A stretch of 6,990 bases of DNA, taken from assembly GCA_003250865.1 (NCBI GenBank), contig QKJH01000078.1:1-6990 (forward strand), read 5' to 3'. This stretch comes from Alphaproteobacteria bacterium. Lineage in GTDB: Bacteria > Pseudomonadota > Alphaproteobacteria > Micavibrionales > SZUA-601. Shown here one piece after another: positions 1 to 6,221 of this stretch; the stretch's first letter is position 1; each line of letters starts with the position of its first letter. The position numbers were made by a program, and so were the translations under genes. The notes below the pieces were generated by a model. That model worked only from the letters and a program-made list of their open reading frames with translations, made no database searches and had not been told where the DNA came from.

Positions 1-52
1 GGTCACTAAGCGTTCCATCGATGGTAAGGACGGTGTGTTTTTTGTTGGTCAT
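1..52 (-). CDS. Partial CDS, N-terminus only, translationally coupled to smc
   Basis: An ATG at 52-50 opens a frame that reads MTNKKHTVLTIDGTLSD and continues past the left edge, so only 17 codons are visible. Its A is the last base of the smc TGA stop (TGATG, one-base overlap), and a good ribosome binding site, AGAGG at 64-60 with a 7-base spacer, lies inside the 3' end of smc. This layout is typical of translational coupling, so the gene is probably co-transcribed with smc. The peptide shows no signal sequence or recognisable motif. I do not recognise the family and assign no function. That it is a real start is likely but rests only on the overlap and the ribosome binding site. Confidence 0.6.
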   Translation of the reverse strand, partial: MTNKKHTVLTIDGTLSD

Positions 53-3000
53 CAGGCAACCTCTCGCACGGTGGTGTCAGTATCCATGAAGTCAAGGTGG
101 CGTTGCAAGTCAACCGAAACAAGTTTTGAAACACCGCGTTCGCCCATCGTGACACCATATAGGCGGTGCATCTTGGCCATGGTGATGGCATTATGCGAGA
201 TAATGATAAAGCGTGTATCGCATTCACGGGTGAAATCCTGAAGCAGGTCACAAATACGTGTGACATTGGCATCGTCCAAGGGCGCATCAATTTCGTCCAG
301 AATACAGATAGGCGACGGGGTGGTGCGGAACATGGCAAAAATCAGGGCAATAGCCGTCAGGCTTTGCTCTCCGCCCGAAAGCAGTGACAAGTTCTGCAGT
401 TTTTTACCCGGAGGGCTAGCAAAAATTTCCAAGCCCGATTCAAGCGGGTCATTAGCATCGGTCAGCTCCAGATAGGCTTTGCCGCCGCCAAACAGACGGG
501 CAAAGATGTCACTGAAATGACGGTTGACCTCGTTAAAGGCGATGGTTAAACGACGGCGTGCATCCGAGTTCAATTTTGAAATGGCCTGACGCAGTTCGGC
601 AATGGCATTGATAATATCGTCTTTTTCTGCTGTTAGCGCTTCGATTTCCTCGAACAATGTTTTGGCATCTTCATCGGCGCGTAGGTTGATGGCACCCAGG
701 CGTTCCCGTGATTCCATAAGTTTTTCCAGACGGGTTTCCAACTGCGTTTTATCAGCAGCCAGAATATTTTCATCAATGGCCAGTTTTTCAACCAGTTCGC
801 CAAGCGGGCAATTAAATTGTTTCTGTGCTCGTTCTTCCAGTTGGCTGATGGCGGTTTGCAGGGCTTCCATGGCGGTTTCGCTACGGGCCTTCTCTTCGCG
901 AAGCTGATTGATGGCTTCTTCGGCATCCAACAGGACATAGTTCTGTTCGTTAAGCTTGTGTGCTTTGTCTTCCCATGCGTGTTTGACACCTTGCTCCTGT
1001 TCATCCAAAGAGGATTGTGCAGCATTAAGCGCAGCAAGTTTTTCCTGCAAAGCCTGTGGTTTTTCGGCAAAAGATTCAGCGCGTTTTTTATTGTCTTCCA
1101 GACGAAGGGCCAAGGATGCTTTACGCTCGGTAGAGGCAGTAATACGGTTGTGCCATTCCTGCTTTTCCGTTTCAATGGTGCGCATTCTATCCTGACGACG
1201 CGCAAAATCGGCATTGATGGTGGCATAGCGTTCTTCATTGTCACGCTGGGTAATTTGTTTTTCCTGCAATGCGCTACGCAGGTTTTGTGCTTGCGCTTCG
1301 GCTTTGTCCATCGGAGGCAATGCCGCCAATGATGTTTGCGTCTGATGCAGTTGTTGATGGTGTTCGTCTACCATGCTTGTGAAGTGGTTAATCCGTTCAT
1401 TAACTGCTGTGATAGACGACTGGATGGTGGATTGTTCACTGATTAGCTTGCTATGACTGTTACGGGCATTGTCGAGTGTTTTATAGGCTTCACTGACAGC
1501 CGTTTGACACAGGGTCTGGTTGTTAATGCAGTCTTTTTGTTCGTTCACAAGGGCAGTATAAGCACTTTGCGTCTTTTCCAACTCGCGCTCGGCTTTGGCT
1601 AATTCCTTGGTCAGTTTTTCCAGACGGTTGCGCTGTTCCAGACGAACCGATGCGGCTTGGGTTTCGCTGTCGCCCAGTGCCAGCGCATTAATCGTATATC
1701 CGTCCCAGCGCCATGCACTTCCTTCGCGGGTGACAATCCATTGGCCAACCGACAAGTCGGATACGTATTTAATGGCCTGTTTATCGTCTTCGGCCACGGC
1801 GATTTGCGAAATGGCCAGATCCAGCTCAGCCGGTACGGTGATAAATTCGTTCAGCGGTTTAAGCGCTGAAGGTAGACCATTTGCAGCACCGGCTTTAAGC
1901 GATGTTTGTTGCCAGAATGTCGGTGCATCGTTATCAAGCGAGGCGTTTAGCTCCCGTCCCAATGCAACGCTAACGGCTTTCTCATAACCCTCGGTTACGC
2001 GGATACTATCCAAAACCGGTGGATAGTCCGATACCAGCTCTTCCTGCAACAGGGATGAAATTGTCGTGGTTTCCGTTTTCAGGCGGGTTACGGTTGTTTC
2101 ATGGCTTTGCAGTTTGGCATGCATTTCACCAACACGGGTGGCAATAGCTTGTTTATCGGTATCGGCTTTTTCGGCTTTTTGTTTGGCGTTATCCAAAGCG
2201 GTTTGCGCCTGTTTTACGGCTTTTTCGGCTTCTTGAACCGATGGGAGTTGCGTCAGGCGGTTTTCCAAATCCTGTTTTTCTTGACTAACCGCAGACAGAC
2301 GCTCGTTCAGTTGGTTGATAGCCTGTTCGTGACTTGCAACCTGTTTGGTAAGTGTTTCGTACTTCTCACGCTGGGTAGCCATTTGTGTCATCAAGGCGTT
2401 TAGCTCTTCTTGCGCCTTTTCAACAATCTTACGCGATTCATCACGTGCCCGAAGTGCCTGTTCACGCGTTTCTTCAAAGTTTTCGTTCTGTGCGGAAAGG
2501 GTTTTATTTTCTTCGTCCAACAAATGCAGCTTTTCATTGGCCGATGCAATCTGCGCCGTTTCATAGTCAATATCAGCCGCAATCTGGGTGATTTGACTTT
2601 GGGTTTGTTCGATTGTGCTTTCCAGCTGCTCGATTTGCTCAATCACATTCTGGCGGTCGTTATTCAGTCCTTCCAGTTTATTCTGGAAACCGATATAGGC
2701 GGCCTGCGCTTCGGTTGCTTCCTGTTGCAACATATCACGTAGTTTTTTCAGTTCGAAAATTTGCAGTTTGTGCGTTTCGATGGTTTCGTGCGTTGTATGC
2801 AATTTCTCTTTGGCGATGTTATAAGCCTGTTTATCGTTTTGCCATTCATTGAAATACAATGCTCCCTCGACCTGACGGATGTCGGCACTGATTTCACGGT
2901 AACGCAAAGCCTGACGAGCCTGTTTGCGCATGGCCTGATAGGCTTTTTCCTTTTCGCCCAGAATGTCGTCAACTTGAATCAGGTTCTTTTCGGCGGCCTG

Positions 3001-3555
3001 CAGGCGTTGCTCGGCTTCTTTGCGGCGGGTATTCAAGCCGGAAATGGCGGCGGCATCTTCCAAAATCTTGCGGCGATCGGTCGGCTTGGCATGGATAATA
3101 TCGGCAACACGACCTTGCGAGACGATGGCGGGCGAATTGGCACCGCTGGCGGTGTCGGCAAACAGCATCTGGACATCGCGTGCCCGAACAAGTTTGCCGT
3201 TTACGCGGTAGGCCGAACCGTTGCCGCGTTCGATTTTTCGGGTGATTTCCAATGTATCGTCTTTATTAAAAATTTCCGGAGCACTGCGGTCACGGTTATC
3301 GATTACCAGCTTAACCTCGGCCTGGTTACGAGGGGGGCGGGTTACCGTTCCGGCAAAAATAACATCATCCATATCCCCGCCGCGCATTCTCTTGGCCGAG
3401 TTTTCCCCCATAATCCAGCGCAAAGATTCCACCAGATTAGATTTACCGCAACCGTTTGGCCCAACAATGCCGGTCAGTCCCGGATTAATGTCAACGTCAC
3501 ACGTATCGGCAAAGGATTTGAAACCGGCGAGGGAAAGCTTTGTAAAATGAACCAT
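52..3555 (-). CDS. smc: Chromosome segregation/condensation ATPase Smc
   Basis: Full-length Smc of 1167 residues, the usual family size. This ATPase, acting with ScpA/ScpB, organises and segregates the nucleoid. The N-terminal head has the expected opening (MVHFTKLSLAGFKSF) and a Walker A motif GPNGCGKSN at residues 32-40. The segment around 141-175 (SPAIVSQGR, then DRRKILEDAAAISGL) leads into the first coiled coil, about 170-500. A hinge lies near 505-640, followed by the returning coiled coil, about 640-1000. The C-terminal head has the signature LSGGEQ (1059-1064), Walker B ICILDEID with D1087/E1088, the D-loop APLDD and a switch histidine H1121. Head wording and hinge match the alphaproteobacterial subtype as I know it. 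It follows the dsbA-like gene by 55 bases on the same strand. No strong ribosome binding site is visible before the ATG, but the start fits the family precisely. ScpA/ScpB are not in the window. Confidence 0.97.
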   Translation of the reverse strand: MVHFTKLSLAGFKSFADTCDVDINPGLTGIVGPNGCGKSNLVESLRWIMGENSAKRMRGGDMDDVIFAGTVTRPPRNQAEVKLVIDNRDRSAPEIFNKDDTLEITRKIERGNGSAYRVNGKLVRARDVQMLFADTASGANSPAIVSQGRVADIIHAKPTDRRKILEDAAAISGLNTRRKEAEQRLQAAEKNLIQVDDILGEKEKAYQAMRKQARQALRYREISADIRQVEGALYFNEWQNDKQAYNIAKEKLHTTHETIETHKLQIFELKKLRDMLQQEATEAQAAYIGFQNKLEGLNNDRQNVIEQIEQLESTIEQTQSQITQIAADIDYETAQIASANEKLHLLDEENKTLSAQNENFEETREQALRARDESRKIVEKAQEELNALMTQMATQREKYETLTKQVASHEQAINQLNERLSAVSQEKQDLENRLTQLPSVQEAEKAVKQAQTALDNAKQKAEKADTDKQAIATRVGEMHAKLQSHETTVTRLKTETTTISSLLQEELVSDYPPVLDSIRVTEGYEKAVSVALGRELNASLDNDAPTFWQQTSLKAGAANGLPSALKPLNEFITVPAELDLAISQIAVAEDDKQAIKYVSDLSVGQWIVTREGSAWRWDGYTINALALGDSETQAASVRLEQRNRLEKLTKELAKAERELEKTQSAYTALVNEQKDCINNQTLCQTAVSEAYKTLDNARNSHSKLISEQSTIQSSITAVNERINHFTSMVDEHHQQLHQTQTSLAALPPMDKAEAQAQNLRSALQEKQITQRDNEERYATINADFARRQDRMRTIETEKQEWHNRITASTERKASLALRLEDNKKRAESFAEKPQALQEKLAALNAAQSSLDEQEQGVKHAWEDKAHKLNEQNYVLLDAEEAINQLREEKARSETAMEALQTAISQLEERAQKQFNCPLGELVEKLAIDENILAADKTQLETRLEKLMESRERLGAINLRADEDAKTLFEEIEALTAEKDDIINAIAELRQAISKLNSDARRRLTIAFNEVNRHFSDIFARLFGGGKAYLELTDANDPLESGLEIFASPPGKKLQNLSLLSGGEQSLTAIALIFAMFRTTPSPICILDEIDAPLDDANVTRICDLLQDFTRECDTRFIIISHNAITMAKMHRLYGVTMGERGVSKLVSVDLQRHLDFMDTDTTVREVA
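60..64 (-). promoter_or_regulatory. Ribosome binding site for the gene downstream of smc
   Basis: AGAGG on the minus strand, 7 bases before the ATG at 52-50 and inside the last codons of smc. It supports a genuine start at the TGATG overlap. Confidence 0.55.
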
Positions 3556-3568
3556 GGTACAGAATATC

Positions 3569-3580
3569 TTTACGCGTAAA
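3569..3580. repeat. Perfect 12-base palindrome upstream of smc
   Basis: TTTACGCGTAAA is identical to its own reverse complement. It lies in the 55-base gap between the dsbA-like gene and smc, ending 14 bases before the smc start codon. It is too short, and lacks a loop or T-run, to be a terminator. It could be an operator half-site pair or chance; no bound factor can be named from sequence. Confidence 0.5.
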
Positions 3581-3610
3581 TGAGTGGATAGGGATATGCT
3601 TACTTAAAGT

Positions 3611-4483
3611 CTATTTCTTTACATCGGCAATGATGGCTTCGATTTTTTCCTTGAGCTTGTCATAGGAAACAATACCGCGAATGGTGTATTTTCCGTTATT
3701 GACAACCAAGGTCGGGGTGCCGGTCACGCCGTAATCTTCGGAGCCGTGCCGTACGGACTCCATAACAAATTCCTGAATATCCTGATTGGCAATACAGGTG
3801 TCAAAGAAATCTTGTGTAACCCCTGTAAAACGTACCAGATCAAACAGGGCTTTCTTCGGGTCGGCATCATACGCCCAGCGTGTTTGGTTTTCGTACATAA
3901 GGTTCTGGATGCCTTCGAATTTTTCGGGAGCGACACATTGTGCCAGCATGGCGGCTTGCAGTCCCGGTTCATTCAACGGAAACGGCGTAATGACGTAGCG
4001 GACAACACCGGTGTCAATGTAGTCTTTCTTCAATTGCTCGAAAGCGGCGTTATGCAGACGGGCACAGTGGGGACAGGTATAGGCACTGAAGTTTTCAATG
4101 GTAAGCAGTGCCGTATCCGAACCATAGGAACGGTAGGTCATGGCCTTATTGACATCAATCTGAGGAGCGGCCGGAGTAATCTGAGTGCTTTTTTCACCAC
4201 CCATAACATCACTTAGCGATGAAACGTCTTTTGCCTGTTCCTCCGGTGCGGTTTCTGCGGATAGAACACTATTTGCAATATCGGCCGCTTCCGTTTGTAC
4301 TTCTTCTTCAGGTGCGGCAGTCTTTTCTACGGCCGGTTCTTCTTCACCGGCGGCCGGTTCCATCATGGCAAAATTAGCGCCATCTTGGGGGGAAATTTCA
4401 GAAGATGTCTTTTGCACGACGGTTCCCAGACCTACAGCAAAAACGGCAAAGGATAGGGCTACAAATAAATCTTTTCTTTTCAT
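3611..4483 (-). CDS. DsbA-family thiol:disulfide oxidoreductase, membrane-anchored or periplasmic
   Basis: A 290-residue DsbA/thioredoxin-fold protein expected to oxidise cysteine pairs in exported proteins. Residues 1-24 form a basic then hydrophobic segment (MKRKDLF, then AL to VV), a signal peptide or uncleaved anchor; there is no lipobox. Residues about 28-108 are an acidic Glu/Ala/Pro-rich, probably disordered linker, longer than in classical DsbA. The catalytic domain starts near 115, with the active site CPHC at 137-140 and the cis-proline loop TGTPT (P257). Two further cysteines, C183 and C230, could form the second, non-catalytic disulfide described for alphaproteobacterial DsbA proteins such as Wolbachia alpha-DsbA1. 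The gene follows dciA by 36 bases and precedes smc, the order usual in this class. AAAGG lies about 9 bases before the ATG. A DsbG/ScsC-like isomerase role is less likely, but subfamily is not certain, so I give no symbol. Confidence 0.92.
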   Translation of the reverse strand: MKRKDLFVALSFAVFAVGLGTVVQKTSSEISPQDGANFAMMEPAAGEEEPAVEKTAAPEEEVQTEAADIANSVLSAETAPEEQAKDVSSLSDVMGGEKSTQITPAAPQIDVNKAMTYRSYGSDTALLTIENFSAYTCPHCARLHNAAFEQLKKDYIDTGVVRYVITPFPLNEPGLQAAMLAQCVAPEKFEGIQNLMYENQTRWAYDADPKKALFDLVRFTGVTQDFFDTCIANQDIQEFVMESVRHGSEDYGVTGTPTLVVNNGKYTIRGIVSYDKLKEKIEAIIADVKK

Positions 4484-4677
4484 TTTTACGAACCTTTGTT
4501 TTTAGGGTTTTGTAATGGCTTATATTTCGTCAGCCATGATATGCTGGCCAAAAGACTGCAGCGTTTTACGCAACCGTTCGTCAGTGACGGAGGCGGTTGC
4601 CTGTTCAATCCGGTTTTTTTGTTCAACCGACAGATTTTTTTTCGGCTTTTCAGCCATGGATGATGCGGAGTGCGTCA

Positions 4678-5007
4678 TCATGTGGATAAGGCGAATCTGA
4701 CTGATGGCACCGTATCCGACAAAAGCGTTGATTTTCTGAATAATTTGCGGAGCAAGTTGTGTAACTTCAAGGGAATAGGCGCTTTAACGGAAAGATAGAG
4801 TGTTGCGCCGGCCGCTTTGTTTTTAGGGTAGCTGAGTTTCAAAGGGATGGTTTTCGTGCTGAGGTTTTCACCAACAATATGTTTCCAGCTCAGCAACATC
4901 TGTCCCAAAACGGCGCTTTTCTTGCCGATAATACGGTTTGTCAAGCCTTTCAGGCCTTCGCCTGCCTGTGACATGGTGTAATTTTGTCGGGATGATGGTG
5001 TATCCAT
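4678..5007 (-). CDS. Truncated dciA open frame (N-terminal half plus out-of-frame tail)
   Basis: This is the frame an automatic caller would report for the dciA locus: 109 residues, of which the first 75 are genuine DUF721 sequence. The last 34, beginning APIPLKLHNLL, come from reading the conserved C-terminal part in the wrong frame. If the frameshift is real in the organism, this would be the product, lacking the LEVTQLAPQI and VGYGAISQIRL segments of the domain. An alternative internal start is the Met at residue 12 (4974-4972); neither start has a clear ribosome binding site. Confidence 0.5.
   Translation of the reverse strand: MDTPSSRQNYTMSQAGEGLKGLTNRIIGKKSAVLGQMLLSWKHIVGENLSTKTIPLKLSYPKNKAAGATLYLSVKAPIPLKLHNLLRKLFRKSTLLSDTVPSVRFALST
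4681..4689 (-). promoter_or_regulatory. Perfect-consensus DnaA box inside dciA
   Basis: TTATCCACA on the minus strand (TGTGGATAA on plus) equals the classical high-affinity DnaA box. It lies in the C-terminal coding part of dciA, over the codons for Leu-Ile-His-Met. A single box in coding sequence is not an origin and may be chance; only the sequence match is certain. Confidence 0.35.
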
Positions 5008-5031
5008 GGCTTGCGCTCGGAACCCTTTTTC

Positions 5032-5059
5032 TTTACGTTTTGTTTACCAATTCTATTTT
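5032..5059 (+). promoter_or_regulatory. Weak candidate promoter for mutY
   Basis: TTTACG (5032-5037), a 16-base spacer and TATTTT (5054-5059) give 4 of 6 matches to each sigma70 hexamer, about 60 bases before the mutY start. It overlaps the -10 of the opposing dciA promoter candidate, so the two might compete. The region is AT-rich, so such matches arise easily by chance. Confidence 0.2.
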
Positions 5060-5084
5060 TATCGCTGATTGGGCAAAATTTCAA
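5056..5084 (-). promoter_or_regulatory. Candidate sigma70-type promoter for the dciA-dsbA-smc block
   Basis: On the minus strand a -35-like TTGAAA (5084-5079) is followed, after a 17-base spacer, by a -10-like TAAAAA (5061-5056), about 50 bases before the dciA ATG. The -35 matches consensus at 5 of 6 positions, the -10 at 4 of 6. It is in the only sizeable gap upstream of the minus-strand genes, which are otherwise spaced 36 and 55 bases apart or overlap, consistent with one operon promoter. Confidence 0.4.
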
Positions 5085-5096
5085 GTAAAAACACGC

Positions 5097-5150
5097 ATGG
5101 CAAAGGTAAAGGCAGTCATTGAAAAAGAAAGTCGAAAATTCAAAAAATAA
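5097..5150 (+). other. Short overlapping frame at the mutY start (17 codons)
   Basis: ATG at 5097 to TAA at 5148 reads MAKVKAVIEKESRKFKK, lysine-rich, and overlaps the first ten codons of mutY in another frame. Three readings are possible: a leader peptide coupled to mutY, the true mutY N-terminus separated by a one-base error in the AAAAAA run at 5142-5147, or chance. No good ribosome binding site precedes the ATG, which argues against the leader. Confidence 0.2.
5108..5112 (+). promoter_or_regulatory. Ribosome binding site supporting the TTG start of mutY
   Basis: AAAGG with a 6-base spacer before TTG at 5119. An in-frame TAA at 5107-5109 rules out any mutY start further upstream in this frame, and no ATG or GTG follows before the conserved N-terminus, so this site fixes the start choice as read. 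Confidence 0.5.
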
Positions 5151-6201
5151 AGAACGCTTTGCTAATAAGGTCTTAGAGTGGTATGACCGGAACCGCCGCG
5201 TTTTGCCGTGGCGCGCTCTGCCGCACGAAAAATCGAATCCCTACCATGTCTGGTTGTCTGAAATAATGCTTCAACAAACGGGTGTTGGAACCGTTATTCC
5301 GTATTTTTTGGATTTTACGCAAAAATGGCCGACAATTCGGGAGTTGGCTGCCGCCAGTGAACAGGATATTCTAACGGCCTGGGCCGGTTTGGGATATTAT
5401 TCGCGGGCGCGCAACCTGCACCGCTGCGCACGTGTTGTTGTATCGGATTATAACGGTGTCATTCCTTGTTCTGTTGATGAACTGATAAAGCTGCCGGGGG
5501 TTGGTGACTATACGGCCAATGCCATTCATGCCATTGCATTTGATGAACCCTCGAATGTGGTTGATGGTAACGTTGAGCGGGTGATGGCTCGTATGACCGC
5601 CTATGAAACACCGTTTCCAGCCGGTAAAAAGGGAATAAAAGCTACTGCGAAAGAATTTTTGCCATCATCCCGTCATGCGGATTATGCACAAAGCCTGATG
5701 GATTTAGGCTCAATGGTGTGTACGCCCAAAAATCCGAAATGCGACGCTTGTCCCGTACAATTGCTGTGTATGGCCAACCAGATGGAGATGGCGGAAACCT
5801 ATCCGAAAAGAGAACCAAAAAAGAAAATACCCAACCATACCATGACGGCTTTTGTTTTAACGCGTCTTTCTGATGGTGCCGTTCTGATGCATTACCGGGA
5901 TAAAAATGCCATGCTCGGCGGTATGCTTGAGGTGCCGTCAACGCCGTGGGGAGTTAAACAGTCCTGCCCTGTTGAACAACCCTTTGATTATGCTCCGGAT
6001 AATGCTTTGCAGTGGCTCAGATGCGATGATACGGTGCGTCACGTTTTCAGCCATTTTGCGTTGAGCGTAACGATTTATAAAGCCTCATGTGATGGGATAA
6101 ATGCAGGTGATGCAAAGCATGAATGGATTAAACCCGAAAATTTTGATAGAAAGCCGATACCGACATTAACAAAAAAAATTCTGGCCATTGGCCTGTTATA
6201 A
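5119..6201 (+). CDS. mutY: A/G-specific adenine DNA glycosylase MutY
   Basis: A 360-residue MutY, normal length, which excises adenine mispaired with 8-oxoguanine in base-excision repair. The N-terminal helical domain has VLPWR (28-32), the catalytic glutamate E48 in SEIMLQQT, GLGYYSRARNL (90-100), a helix-hairpin-helix at about 122-136 (LPGVGDYTANAI) and the catalytic aspartate D149 in VVDGNVERV. The [4Fe-4S] loop is complete, C201-X6-C208-X2-C211-X5-C217. The C-terminal NUDIX-like 8-oxoG recognition domain runs from about 240 to the end and contains the FSH loop (F310-S311-H312). No key residue is missing. The start is TTG, the first possible one after an in-frame stop. A short overlapping frame (5097-5150) and a six-A run leave some doubt about the extreme N-terminus. 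The gene is divergent from dciA and 20 bases upstream of the next gene, probably co-transcribed with it. Confidence 0.97.
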   Translation: MKKKVENSKNKERFANKVLEWYDRNRRVLPWRALPHEKSNPYHVWLSEIMLQQTGVGTVIPYFLDFTQKWPTIRELAAASEQDILTAWAGLGYYSRARNLHRCARVVVSDYNGVIPCSVDELIKLPGVGDYTANAIHAIAFDEPSNVVDGNVERVMARMTAYETPFPAGKKGIKATAKEFLPSSRHADYAQSLMDLGSMVCTPKNPKCDACPVQLLCMANQMEMAETYPKREPKKKIPNHTMTAFVLTRLSDGAVLMHYRDKNAMLGGMLEVPSTPWGVKQSCPVEQPFDYAPDNALQWLRCDDTVRHVFSHFALSVTIYKASCDGINAGDAKHEWIKPENFDRKPIPTLTKKILAIGLL

Positions 6202-6210
6202 AAAAGTAAA

Positions 6211-6216
6211 AGGGAG
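6211..6216 (+). promoter_or_regulatory. Strong ribosome binding site of the exported-protein gene
   Basis: AGGGAG with a 5-base spacer before ATG at 6222, the best ribosome binding site in the window. It sits in the 20-base gap after mutY and decides the start. Confidence 0.65.
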
Positions 6217-6221
6217 CAGCA

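Larger units (their letters stand above)
4520..5007 (-). pseudogene. dciA: DciA (DUF721) helicase loader, interrupted by a -1 frameshift as read
   Basis: DciA recruits and loads the replicative helicase DnaB at the origin in bacteria lacking DnaC. The frame from the ATG at 5007 holds the N-terminal half of the domain: LKGLTNRIIGKK, then WKHIVGENLSTKTIPLKLSYP, then GATLYLSVK (residue 75). After this the frame loses family character and stops at 4680-4678. In the adjacent frame, from 4783 to the TAA at 4522-4520, the typical second half appears at once: SAYSLEVTQLAPQIIQKINA, then FVGYGAISQIRLIH and a polar tail. Joining them requires one extra A in the AAA run (minus strand of 4783-4785) and gives 75 + 87 = 162 residues, close to the usual alphaproteobacterial size. 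The locus leads the dciA-dsbA-smc block. I typed it as a pseudogene because the frame is broken in this sequence; an uncorrected homopolymer error in an intact gene is more likely. No strong ribosome binding site precedes the ATG. Confidence 0.85.

Noticed and set aside
633..1244. Minus-strand open frame (203 codons) within smc in another frame
   Set aside because: Lys/Trp/Pro-rich translation typical of an off-frame reading; fully covered by the real Smc frame.
817..1332. Plus-strand open frame (171 codons) opposite smc, rich in Phe and Leu
   Set aside because: It reads like a membrane protein only because antisense of Glu/Lys-rich coiled coil gives Phe/Leu codons; there is no supporting start context.
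2761..3579. Long plus-strand open frame (272 codons) opposite the start of smc
   Set aside because: It lies wholly antisense to the conserved Smc head and coiled coil, has no domain character, and is the usual mirror of a well-used coding frame.
3602..3610. Small inverted repeat ACTT-A-AAGT right after the DsbA-like stop as a terminator
   Set aside because: The stem is only four AT-rich pairs with no usable T-run, so it cannot act as an intrinsic terminator.
3746..4216. Plus-strand open frame (156 codons) opposite the DsbA-like gene
   Set aside because: Antisense shadow over a gene with an intact active site and cis-proline loop; no recognisable protein features.
4515..4700. Plus-strand open frame (61 codons) at the 3' end of dciA
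   Set aside because: It is antisense to the out-of-frame C-terminal half of DciA, whose family match explains the openness of the region.
4781..4792. Programmed -1 ribosomal frameshifting in dciA
   Set aside because: The bases before the junction (C GTT AAA G in the starting frame) do not form a canonical slippery heptamer, and I see no clear downstream stem or upstream Shine-Dalgarno stimulator. A missing A is simpler.
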